Below, piece after piece: positions 52,901 through 59,806 of a DNA stretch of 64,000 nucleotides; position 1 is the first letter of the stretch, and the number at the start of each line of letters is the position of its first letter. The notes below the pieces were generated by a model that was given only the letters and a program-made list of their open reading frames with translations, did no database searches and was not told where the DNA came from. The DNA is taken from contig JABTUE010000002.1 of the NCBI GenBank assembly GCA_015075515.1, positions 124,001-188,000 of the forward strand, given 5' to 3'. The translations under genes and the position numbers were made by a program. Origin of the DNA: Planctomycetota bacterium. Its GTDB lineage: Bacteria > Planctomycetota > UBA8742 > UBA2392.

Positions 52901-53693
52901 CCACGCCGACGTTCATGGCGCCGGTCAGGCGCGCCACCCAGTCCTTGAGCACTTCGCCTTCGGCGCGGGCCGGCGCGGTGCGAACGTCCAGCCGCGCCAG
53001 CGCAACCGTCGCGCCGCGTCTGGTGTACAGGGCGCGCAGTTCGCCCGCGGGCGCGGGCTGCAATGCCAGCGCGTCTTCCAGCAGCGCGATTTGAAACCGC
53101 ACCAGACCCAGCTTGCCGGCCTCGGCCGCCGCGGCCGTCAGCAGTTTCATGGCCTGTGGCGCGCGGCCCCCGCGCGCGTGCAGCGCCGCGTGGGCGCGGC
53201 TGTCCAGCAGCTCCAGTATCCGCGCCAGGGGCAGGGCCGGCGGCTCGTCGTCGTCCTCGGCCGGGGCAAACTCGACAATCATCTCTTCCAGTTGCGCGCC
53301 AGGCCCCGCCGCCAGCGCGGCATCCAGCAGCGCGTTGTCGTCCGGCGCGCCCGCGCGCCGCGCCAGCAGTTCACGCTCGAGCGCGGCGTCGCCGATTTCA
53401 ACCGCCAGGCGCGCCGCAGCATCCAGCAGGGCCGCGGCCCGGTCCTCGTCGCCGTCGCCGTCGCCCCACCACAGGCAATCCGCCAGGTCGGCCATGCACA
53501 GCGCCTGATGGCGCGGCTGGTGGTGCAGCCGCGCCATCAGCGCGGCATCACGCAGCAGCGGCTTGGCCTCGGCGTGCTTTTCGGCCTGCATCAGCTTCTG
53601 GGCACGCAGGCGCAGTTCGGGGATCATCCCGGCCGACTGGGCACACAGGCCGGAAGCAAGCAATAACATGAGCGAAACCAGTAAACAGCGCAT
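49971..53693 (-). CDS. Very large exported protein with helical repeats and a CARDB-like domain
   Basis: A 1240-residue protein with a signal peptide ('LVSLMLLLASGLCAQS', cleaved near residue 19) and GAGGT before ATG 53693. Residues 25-500 are Ala/Leu/Arg-rich helical repeats, TPR- or HEAT-like ('AAALLDAAARLAVEIGDAAL'). Residues about 540-800 are mixed and beta-type. At about 805-935 a CARDB-like beta-sandwich is visible: 'DLAALEIILDPPMPEF', 'VTFIARNNGRTVASDKLVL', and the closing 'EETDENNNRVTIEL'. The last 300 residues are helical. CARDB domains occur in bacterial surface proteins. No enzyme motif. Single gene with its own ribosome site. Confidence 0.75.
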   Translation of the reverse strand: MRCLLVSLMLLLASGLCAQSAGMIPELRLRAQKLMQAEKHAEAKPLLRDAALMARLHHQPRHQALCMADLADCLWWGDGDGDEDRAAALLDAAARLAVEIGDAALERELLARRAGAPDDNALLDAALAAGPGAQLEEMIVEFAPAEDDDEPPALPLARILELLDSRAHAALHARGGRAPQAMKLLTAAAAEAGKLGLVRFQIALLEDALALQPAPAGELRALYTRRGATVALARLDVRTAPARAEGEVLKDWVARLTGAMNVGVAAGDTALQADAALALARLTGAARWNLVAENARKRARWQLLADAQWAAAGPAARLDDDLRARLLAARGDPEVDRWLARLSLLEPDRTEAQRRQFAAAVEEALADSKTARDTLLLLDVAARPEAAAPLMRAMRKVVTLPALAMYVLEGLCTPQDVPQLLELAAYQGWPEAAAAAAAELFRLDPDGQEAAARKLAAEVELVAAMWLYGYLARRGDAGALAELLATAKGTHAEAAVTAHGVLASLGFASGLAGLNSVLSAEQRPIAALTTLNRLPLHLGHHLLGLVVDHSPLVAARGYARRRVPDRENLVRNNGYDVVIYQVPQNRREGALCGMALLDRFDQARKLGGNIADLFEWAALHAGMGGAEVDKWLAPAAEDNAFRAAARTERKTAAPPAGLTRTLTLVDYDGTGRARCRITCVAGNADVINSALVVPFHYDYDVSWQASGILGALYRDVIGSISLAGLFKGARLVIPGHGPVTGELTTGLDGKPALRFALPAETGEGLGDDVTVGREVWITGVVQVEFIFIDNPGAVSFPVQALEPPAGDKPDLAALEIILDPPMPEFDRPARVTFIARNNGRTVASDKLVLARVSGNNPQGPDGWRAIFSMVVPAKGWQAGEYRVIESRPLLVPGFFMNRYSYLYSPARGDTRIMAVIDAEGVIEETDENNNRVTIELPLELPADLALPQAEEEALKALEKPFADLLAASTMDELQAAYARAAEIIIPLEHRSAAIRVMGRHLMGRYEMKKSNLRARQAMADLNRWKAEGTLTPERVRQVRDVLTRCEADFIASGVPVQANALEKARNATLLANNLAGAGEDAATLMRLGGLDVEGPVSEGAGRTLKLLDGAALLLVESDRLIAEGKADAGNLLDAASNFTEGLGISVPGFSNLHRALLQAEVEYGTKGFEKCADALHIIAELIEKGESKERNDRLIASVAEVDKHLSAGPFNDESLKNIAKGWIKDLPVVGKIADILFSWK

Positions 53694-53760
53694 GATGGAC
53701 CTCGCGGCACGGTTGCAGTGGCGGGCACTTACTCTAACACCATCGCGGCCCGTCCGCCCC

Positions 53761-53788
53761 TTGACAGGTCAGGTACCCCCCTTATCTT
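53761..53788 (+). promoter_or_regulatory. Promoter of rpmH
   Basis: TTGACA (53761-53766) and TATCTT (53783-53788) are separated by 16 bases, giving a leader of about 20 bases with GAGGA before ATG 53814. The boxes and spacing are nearly the same as at the small basic protein gene. Confidence 0.7.
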
Positions 53789-53813
53789 TCGCGCCCCGCT
53801 TGAGGACTGACCG

Positions 53814-54059
53814 ATGAAGCTGCACATCCGTAGCTCGAACCTGAAACGCAACCGTGTGCACGGGTTTCGCGCCCGCATGAAGACCGCCGGCGGGCGCAAG
53901 GTGCTTTCGCGCCGCCGCCGCAAGGGCCGCGCCAAGCTGAGCGTCAGCCAGGAAGGCCGGTTCAAGAAACTGGGCGGCCCGCGCAAGGTGATTGAACGCC
54001 AGCGCGTGCGCAAGGAACTGCGCCGCCAGGCCCGCAAGCGCGCCGGAAAAATCAAGTAA
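53814..54059 (+). CDS. rpmH: Ribosomal protein bL34 with C-terminal extension
   Basis: The first 46 residues match bL34: '[20 protein letters not shown]', then '[17 protein letters not shown]'. bL34 is usually about 44-50 residues; here the protein has 81, with about 33 extra basic residues ('[19 protein letters not shown]' through '[10 protein letters not shown]'). The extension is Arg/Lys-rich and helical and would sit on rRNA. The N-terminus MKLHIRSSN differs from the common MKRT start. It has its own promoter and a strong terminator and is not followed by rnpA, its usual partner. Confidence 0.93.
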   Translation: MKLHIRSSNLKRNRVHGFRARMKTAGGRKVLSRRRRKGRAKLSVSQEGRFKKLGGPRKVIERQRVRKELRRQARKRAGKIK

Positions 54060-54079
54060 GCCTTTTGCCTTCACACCCG

Positions 54080-54110
54080 GACGCGGCGCCGTTGCGCCGC
54101 GTCCTTTTTT
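54080..54110 (+). terminator. Rho-independent terminator of rpmH
   Basis: Perfect 10-bp stem GACGCGGCGC (54080-54089) and GCGCCGCGTC (54094-54103), CGTT loop, then CTTTTTT. It lies 20 bases after the stop. Confidence 0.93.
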
Positions 54111-54184
54111 CGGGGCGCGGCACGATTCCGGCCGACCTGACCGACGCCGTTTCGGAAAGCGACGCCATGCTGTGGGCGGCAGCG

Positions 54185-55240
54185 CTATCGCCGGAACAGA
54201 ACCCAGGCGCCCAAACCCCCAAATAGCACCGGCGCGATGCCGGCGCCCACCACCGGGGCAAGCACGCCGCTGGACGCCAGGTTTTCCAACCAGAACAGGC
54301 ACAACTGGTAGCCCACAACGCAACCAAGCGCCAGCGCGCCGGAACGCACCATGCCGCGCTCGCCGCGGCCGGCCACCAGCCCCGCGCCGCAGGCCAGCAG
54401 GATGAACCCGCCCAGCGGATACCACAGTTCGTGCCAGAAGGTGACGCGCAGGTCCAGGTTGTCGGCCTGAAGATTCGAGCCGCGCCAGAGTTCCGTCAGC
54501 GTCCAGTCCGCATAGCCGCGCTTGCGCCGGGCAAAATCCGCCGGCAGAAGCCGCCCGAACGGCGGCTGGCCGTCGGCGTAGACCACGCGGCTGCCGCTGC
54601 CGTCGGCGCCGGTCAGCGCCTCAAGGTCGTGCAGCGTGCTTTCCTGGCTGCACCACCAGATGCCGCGGTCTTCCAGCCATTGCATGCGTCTGGTGACAAA
54701 CAGGCGCGTGCCGCTGCTGTGCAGAATGCGCACGTCTTCCAGCGCGCGTTCGTCCAGGTTGTAGCGCTTGACGAACCAGGTGTTGCCCTGGTCGTCGCGC
54801 ACGGTGATGCGCTTGCCGCGGCGGAACTCAAACGCGCCATAGGGCGATTCCCGCGCGGCCTCGCCAAGCGCCGGCAGGGCAAACTGGCGCAGCACAAGCC
54901 CCAGCCCGCCCAGCGCCAGGCACGGCACAAGAATCGCCGCCAGCGCGCGGCGGGGGCTGATGCCGCTGGCCTCCAGCAGCAGCAGCTCGCGCGCGCGGAT
55001 CACGCGCGCGATCGCAAACATGCCCGCGCCGAACACCGCAAACGGGTACAGCAGGTAAAGAATCGGCGGCAGGTTGTAACCGTAGAACTTGACTACCCCC
55101 GGCGCCACATCGGCAAAGTTGCGGATCTTGTCCAGGTTCAGCAGCACGTCCACGACCAGAAACACCGTCGTGACCAGCGCCAGCACCAGCGCGAAGCTCT
55201 GGGTGAACACCCACAGAAAGTGCCGGTCAAACCGTTTCAT
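54185..55240 (-). CDS. LptF/LptG-family lipopolysaccharide export permease
   Basis: Inner-membrane subunit of the Lpt ABC transporter that pulls LPS from the membrane toward the outer membrane. The 351-residue protein has the usual order: three membrane helices at the N-terminus ('SFALVLALVTTVFLVVDVLL'), the 'ARVIRARELLLLEASGISPR' coupling segment, a periplasmic beta-jellyroll (about 130-265) and three C-terminal helices. Whether it is LptF or LptG cannot be decided, and the partner is not adjacent. ATG at plus 55240 (MKRFDRHFLW) fits the family; two ATGs at 55255 and 55252 and one at 55267 are alternatives. None has a good ribosome site. Confidence 0.85.
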   Translation of the reverse strand: MKRFDRHFLWVFTQSFALVLALVTTVFLVVDVLLNLDKIRNFADVAPGVVKFYGYNLPPILYLLYPFAVFGAGMFAIARVIRARELLLLEASGISPRRALAAILVPCLALGGLGLVLRQFALPALGEAARESPYGAFEFRRGKRITVRDDQGNTWFVKRYNLDERALEDVRILHSSGTRLFVTRRMQWLEDRGIWWCSQESTLHDLEALTGADGSGSRVVYADGQPPFGRLLPADFARRKRGYADWTLTELWRGSNLQADNLDLRVTFWHELWYPLGGFILLACGAGLVAGRGERGMVRSGALALGCVVGYQLCLFWLENLASSGVLAPVVGAGIAPVLFGGLGAWVLFRR

Positions 55241-55316
55241 CGGCCGGTACATCATGCCTGCAAACACCGCGCCGCGACAGGGTGCCCTCGGCCCTCGCGC
55301 AACACGCGGTGCAGGC

Positions 55317-55322
55317 TATACT
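55317..55322 (+). promoter_or_regulatory. -10 box upstream of the LPS kinase gene
   Basis: TATACT (55317-55322) is a near-perfect -10 box in GC-rich DNA, about 28 bases before ATG 55351. No clear -35 box is seen. If used, the true start codon must lie after about 55329, which rules out the ATG at 55282. Confidence 0.5.
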
Positions 55323-55350
55323 TGGTGCCTTTGGGGCACTGCGCGAACCT

Positions 55351-56223
55351 ATGGCCGGGCCTGGCATGGCGACATCACTGACCCACACCGTGGAAGCGGC
55401 CGCCGTCAACGTTGCGCCGCCGGCCGCCCACACCACCCAGCCGGCCGAGCCGGCGCTTAACATGCTGCGCCAGGCTGCGCGCCTGGTGCTTGGGCACGAC
55501 AACTTCGAGGAAGTGATCCAGACCTCGCGCCGCGGCGGTCTGGCGCTGGTGCGCCAGGAGGCCGAACTCAAGGTGTTCAAGCTGATCAACTGCCAGGCCG
55601 ACTGGAAAAAACGCTGGGCCCGTCGCGTGGGCTGGAACCCCGCCCGCCACGCGCGCAAGATTTCCAAACGCCTCAAGCAAAGCGGCATGCCGATCTGCGC
55701 AGTTGAGGAACACGGCAGCGCCAGCCTGAAAGACGCCCCGCGCGCCGTGTGGACTGTCAGCGCCTACATCCCCGACGGCAAAACCCTGCGCCAGATCAAG
55801 CTGGAACTCCAGCCTGGCCGCCGCAAGGCCGTGCACCCGATGGTGCTGCGCCTGTTTGAGGACGCGCTCAGGCTGCTGCGGCGGATTCATGACGCCGGCT
55901 TTGAGCACCGCGACTACCACGCCGGCAACCTGCTGATTTCACCGGCTGACGCCCAGAGCCTGGCCGAAGGCCGCGCCCACATGCGGCTGGTGGATCTCGA
56001 AACCGTGGTGGTGCGCCAGGCCACGCCGGTGCGCCGCGCCCGCGACCTGCGCCGGTTTATTGAAAACTTCGTCGAGCCCGAAGATTTCCAGAGCCAGATT
56101 GACCACGCGCTGGAGGTCTACGCCGCCGGCGACCCGGCGCTGGCCGAAAGCATCCGCGGCACAAGGCGCATGGCCGGCCTGATCCGCAAACGCGGCATCA
56201 CCCGCGGCGACCCGACGCTTTAG
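55351..56223 (+). CDS. Lipopolysaccharide core sugar kinase (Kdo/WaaP family)
   Basis: A 290-residue protein of the WaaP/KdkA type that phosphorylates LPS core sugars such as Kdo or heptose. The kinase core is visible as 'EAELKVFKLINC' for the ATP-binding lysine, 'GFEHRDYHAGNLLI' with the catalytic Asp and metal-binding Asn, and 'MRLVDLETVVV' as the DFG-like strand. The N-terminal 50 residues are Ala/Pro-rich and not conserved. ATG 55351 is chosen from the promoter position; 55366 is an alternative. It is divergent from the Lpt permease gene, both in LPS biology. Confidence 0.85.
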   Translation: MAGPGMATSLTHTVEAAAVNVAPPAAHTTQPAEPALNMLRQAARLVLGHDNFEEVIQTSRRGGLALVRQEAELKVFKLINCQADWKKRWARRVGWNPARHARKISKRLKQSGMPICAVEEHGSASLKDAPRAVWTVSAYIPDGKTLRQIKLELQPGRRKAVHPMVLRLFEDALRLLRRIHDAGFEHRDYHAGNLLISPADAQSLAEGRAHMRLVDLETVVVRQATPVRRARDLRRFIENFVEPEDFQSQIDHALEVYAAGDPALAESIRGTRRMAGLIRKRGITRGDPTL

Positions 56224-56314
56224 CAGTACTGAGATCCTGCCCCGACCCGCGCCGGACGACGACGGTGACGGACCGTCTTGCCGGATCGCGGATGGCACGC
56301 CGGATGCGGCCTGG

Positions 56315-57106
56315 TCACTCCGCCCACTTTGGTTTGCGTTTCTCCAGAAACGCGGCGATGCCTTCCCGGCATTCGTCGGTGCTGCGCGCCATCGCGTTCA
56401 TGTCGCTGGCCCAGACCAGCCCGTCTTCCATGCTCATGCCGTGCAGGCGCCAGAACATGCGCTTGACCGTGGCCATGGCCTGGGGCGCGTTCTTGCGCAG
56501 GCTGTGGGCAAGTTGCTGCGCCGCGCCCTCCAGATCCGCCGCCACCACCACCTTGCTGACCAGCCCCATGCGGTGGGCCTCGTCGGCGTCCAGTGTGCGG
56601 CCGCTGAGGCACAGGTCGCGCGCGTTGCGTTCGCCCACCTGGTGGGTCAGCAGCACCATCACAATCGCCGGGATAAAACCGATCTTCACCTCGGGGTAGC
56701 CAAACGTGGCGTCGCGCGTGGCAATCACAAAATCGCAGCAGCTTGCCAGCCCGCAGCCGCCGGCCAGCGCCGGGCCGTGCACCAGCGCGATGGTCGGTTT
56801 TGGAAACGTGTACAGCTTGACGAAGAAATCGCGCAGCGCGTGGCTGGCGGCCTGGTTCTGCTGCACGCTGGCGGCCTGAAGCGCCCTGATCTCGTCCAGA
56901 TCGGCCCCGGCGCAAAAGGCCGCGCCGTTGCCGCGGATCATCACGCAGCGAACTTCGTCGCGGTGGCGCAGGGCGTCCAGTTCGCCGCCCAGGGCATTGA
57001 CCAGTTCGGTGCTCAGGGCATTGCGTTTGTCAGGCCGGTTCAGGCGAATCGTGGCGACGCCCTGCGCGGCGTCGAAGTCAATTTTGATCGCGTCAAAACC
57101 GGACAT
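56315..57106 (-). CDS. Enoyl-CoA hydratase/isomerase family protein, possibly methylglutaconyl-CoA hydratase
   Basis: A 263-residue crotonase-fold enzyme. 'GAAFCAGADLDEI' forms the first oxyanion-hole strand, 'VHGPALAGGCGLASCCDFVI' the second, and 'FGYPEVKIGFIPAIV' carries the catalytic Glu. GGGAGGG precedes ATG 57106. It lies 57 bases downstream of HMG-CoA lyase on the same strand, which is the order seen in leucine-degradation (liu) operons, so methylglutaconyl-CoA hydratase is a reasonable inference, though fatty-acid hydratase is possible. Confidence 0.85.
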   Translation of the reverse strand: MSGFDAIKIDFDAAQGVATIRLNRPDKRNALSTELVNALGGELDALRHRDEVRCVMIRGNGAAFCAGADLDEIRALQAASVQQNQAASHALRDFFVKLYTFPKPTIALVHGPALAGGCGLASCCDFVIATRDATFGYPEVKIGFIPAIVMVLLTHQVGERNARDLCLSGRTLDADEAHRMGLVSKVVVAADLEGAAQQLAHSLRKNAPQAMATVKRMFWRLHGMSMEDGLVWASDMNAMARSTDECREGIAAFLEKRKPKWAE

Positions 57107-57163
57107 ATAAGCCCTCCCCGAAAGGCACAGCATCCATCACCAACGGTCTTCGCAGCCTTGGCG

Positions 57164-58075
57164 TCAGGCTGCCGGGGCCCCGCCCGCGCCGAACTTTCGT
57201 TGCAGTTCCTGGGCCTCGGCCGCGCAGTCCAAAAGCCCGTCTGCGCTGTAGGGGGTTTCTATCCCGGCTTCCTTCAGCAGCGGCAGCAACTGGATCGTGT
57301 CCAGGTTGCCCACCAGTTCGTCTTCGGCGAACGGACAGCCGCCGATGCCGCCGATCGCGCTGTCGAACAGCCGGCATCCGGCCTTCAGCGCGCTGTTCAC
57401 TTTTTCGCGCAGTGTGTTCGGTGACGCGTGCAGGTGCACACCCAGTTGCACGCCCGGCACGGCGGCCTGCACGGTGGCAAAGGTCATGCCCACCTGCGCG
57501 GCCGTGGCCACGCCCACGGTATCGGCCAGTTGCACCGTGACCGCGCCCAGGTCTCTGGCCCGTTGCGCGAACTCGACCACCCGCCCGGGATCGTGCGGCT
57601 CCCTGTACGGGTTGCCAAAGGCCATGCTGAGGTACACCACCAGTTCGACTTTTTCGCGCCGGCACAGCGCGGCAATTTCGGCCAGTTCCTGCCAGGCTTC
57701 GTCCAGCGACCTGTTCGTGTTGCGCTGCTGGAATGTCTCGTTGACACTCATCGGAAATCCCGCGGCATGAATGCGCCGGTTGCGCACATGCCCGAACTTG
57801 TGGTTGGCCGCAACCAGACCCTCGGCCCCGCGCAGGTTGGCGACAATCGCAATCAGGTAAAGCCCCGGCGGCGACTTCAGGTTTTCAAACACCGTGGCGG
57901 TGTCGGCCATCTGCGGCACGGCCTTGGGGCTGACAAAACTGCCAAAGTCAATCCGGCGCACGCCGGCAGCAATCAGCCGGTTGATGTAGGCGATTTTGCG
58001 GTCCGTGGGGATGAACTTGGCAAAGCCCTGAAAGGCGTCGCGCGGGCATTCGGTCAGCGTGATTGTTTCGGCCAT
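57164..58075 (-). CDS. Hydroxymethylglutaryl-CoA lyase
   Basis: Splits HMG-CoA into acetyl-CoA and acetoacetate at the end of leucine breakdown. The 303-residue TIM-barrel enzyme has 'LTECPRDAFQGF', 'IDFGSFVSPKAVPQMADT', 'VQLADTVGVA', the metal-binding 'GVHLHASPN', and the signature 'FDSAIGGIGGCPFAEDE' containing the active-site Cys. The common opening is 'EVGPRDGLQ'; here 'TECPRDAFQG' takes its place, so this is a diverged form. Its start overlaps the end of the beta-helix gene by 22 bases. TAACCT lies exactly six bases before ATG 58075, suggesting a leaderless start. Confidence 0.88.
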   Translation of the reverse strand: MAETITLTECPRDAFQGFAKFIPTDRKIAYINRLIAAGVRRIDFGSFVSPKAVPQMADTATVFENLKSPPGLYLIAIVANLRGAEGLVAANHKFGHVRNRRIHAAGFPMSVNETFQQRNTNRSLDEAWQELAEIAALCRREKVELVVYLSMAFGNPYREPHDPGRVVEFAQRARDLGAVTVQLADTVGVATAAQVGMTFATVQAAVPGVQLGVHLHASPNTLREKVNSALKAGCRLFDSAIGGIGGCPFAEDELVGNLDTIQLLPLLKEAGIETPYSADGLLDCAAEAQELQRKFGAGGAPAA

Positions 58076-59736
58076 GCGTGCAGGTTAGACGCCCGCAACA
58101 GCAGGGCAAGGGCAACGACAACCAGCACAGACAGGCCCGGCGCCCGAACCGGGCCCGCGACGCAGCCGCCACCTCCGCCCCCGCCGTTGCCGCCCACGGG
58201 CGGCGAGGTCGGGGCGCCGGCACTGGCGGTTGCCGTTCCGGTGTTGCTGGGGGCGCTGTCGCCCGCGGCGTTGAAGGCCACCACGCGATAGGTGTAACTG
58301 ACACCGTCGGTCAGGCCTGTGTCTGTGAACGTGACCACGCCCGGTGCCACGGTGCCCGCGCCTGCAAAGGCGCCGCCGGCGTCGCTGCGCTCGATGCGGA
58401 AGCCGTCTTCGTTGTGGCTGGCGTCGGTCCAGGTCACGCGAATCTGCAGACTGCCCAGCGATTGCACGCCGCAACCGGTCGGCGCGGCCGGCGCTGTCGG
58501 CGCCGGGGGCGCGCCGTTGCGCTCGGCGGCGCCGATGTCCGGCGCGCTGCCGGCGGGACGGGCAAAGCCGTCGTAGTCGTCGCTGGCATCGGCCAGCGCG
58601 GTGGCGGCGTCCACGACACTGGCGGGCGCGCTCGCGCCCAGGCGAAGATTGGCGCCGCCGGATGCGTTGACGAACCAGCCGGCCTGGGCGTTGCCGACGT
58701 TGTTGCCGACGGTGTTGCCGCCGGTGCCGCCGCCGCGATCAAGCACGGTGCAGTCCATCAGGTTGAAGCGGATGACCGCGCCGGTGGTGCTGAAGCGATA
58801 TTCAATGCCGCTGGCGTAACTGCCGTTCTGGATGATCGTGTTGTGCAGCACTTTGGTGTTGGGCGAATCCCAGATCAGGATGCTGCAATCGGGCGTGTCC
58901 ATGCCCGTAACGGTGCCGCCGGAACGCCAGATGAAGTTGTTGCGCACGATGCCGCCGCTGTGGTCGGTCTGGGGGGCCGCGCGGTCCACCAGACCCAGCG
59001 CGATCGCGGTTTCGCAATTGATGAACGTGTTGCCCTCGACAATCGTGTTGCTGGAACCGTTCCACATCAGGATCGCCGGGCCGATGCCGCCGGGGATCAG
59101 GTTCACGTTTTCAAAGCGGTTGTGCCGGATGACCCAGCCCTCGCCGCCGTGGATGTCCACGCCGTTGGTGTAGTTCGTGCCCTGGGCCGTGTAGCGCAGC
59201 TCGCAGTACTCGACGATCCCGAAATCGGCGCCCTGGCCCCAGGCCGTGGCCGAACCCTTGACGAACTGCTCGCCGGTGTCGTACAGGCGCAGGTTGTACA
59301 TCCGCACGTGGCTGACGTTGTGTTCTCCGGCAAGCTGGATCGCGTGGTTGTGCACGTTGCGGATCGTCAGGTCGGCAATCAGACAGCCGTTGACCCGCGA
59401 CAGGTGAATGCCGTGCGGGATGCTGCCGCCCATGCCGTTGCCCTGGATGACGCAGGCCGCCGGGTTACGCGACGCGCCGCGGATGCCGATGTTGGTCAGG
59501 GTCACAGCCGTGCCATAGTTGACAAACAGGCTCTGGGTCAGGGTGTACGTGCCGTCGGCGATTTCAATGATCTGGTTGCTTTGCAGGTTGGCCACGGCGT
59601 TCTGCAGGGCGCTGACCGTCGAAACACTGATCACCGTGGCGCCGCCGGGGTTGGCAAGCGCCGGCGCGGTGTTGAAGTCTCTGGCCCACACAACAGGCGC
59701 AAGTAACGCAACCAGCGCGATCAGAACACGCGACAT
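58054..59736 (-). CDS. Exported right-handed beta-helix protein with FnIII domain and Cys C-terminal tail
   Basis: A 560-residue protein: signal peptide ('VLIALVALLAPVVWA', 1-18), GGAGG upstream, then a right-handed parallel beta-helix (about 30-395) with repeated 'N.I.' rungs, such as 'GWVIRHNRFENVNLIPGG' and 'NTIVEGNTFINCETAIAL', as in pectate-lyase-type proteins. A fibronectin III domain follows (about 425-510; 'VTWTDASHNEDGFRIERS', 'SYTYRVVAFNAAGDSAPSN'). The end is a Gly-rich spacer, a Cys, a hydrophobic segment and an Arg: 'GGGGGGGCVAG', then 'LSVLVVVALALLLRA'. This looks like a C-terminal sorting signal. Probably a surface polysaccharide-binding or degrading protein. Confidence 0.82.
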   Translation of the reverse strand: MSRVLIALVALLAPVVWARDFNTAPALANPGGATVISVSTVSALQNAVANLQSNQIIEIADGTYTLTQSLFVNYGTAVTLTNIGIRGASRNPAACVIQGNGMGGSIPHGIHLSRVNGCLIADLTIRNVHNHAIQLAGEHNVSHVRMYNLRLYDTGEQFVKGSATAWGQGADFGIVEYCELRYTAQGTNYTNGVDIHGGEGWVIRHNRFENVNLIPGGIGPAILMWNGSSNTIVEGNTFINCETAIALGLVDRAAPQTDHSGGIVRNNFIWRSGGTVTGMDTPDCSILIWDSPNTKVLHNTIIQNGSYASGIEYRFSTTGAVIRFNLMDCTVLDRGGGTGGNTVGNNVGNAQAGWFVNASGGANLRLGASAPASVVDAATALADASDDYDGFARPAGSAPDIGAAERNGAPPAPTAPAAPTGCGVQSLGSLQIRVTWTDASHNEDGFRIERSDAGGAFAGAGTVAPGVVTFTDTGLTDGVSYTYRVVAFNAAGDSAPSNTGTATASAGAPTSPPVGGNGGGGGGGCVAGPVRAPGLSVLVVVALALLLRASNLHAWPKQSR

Positions 59737-59806
59737 GCCGGCCTCCGCATCGGGAACGGCCCTGTAGTGCCGGGCGCGGGCCGGACGGGGTCAGAAATCA
59801 GGACCG

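Noticed and set aside
51606..53666. 686-codon open frame on the plus strand opposite the CARDB protein gene
   Set aside because: Gln/Arg/Gly-rich shadow without domains; the minus strand has a signal peptide and a CARDB-like domain.
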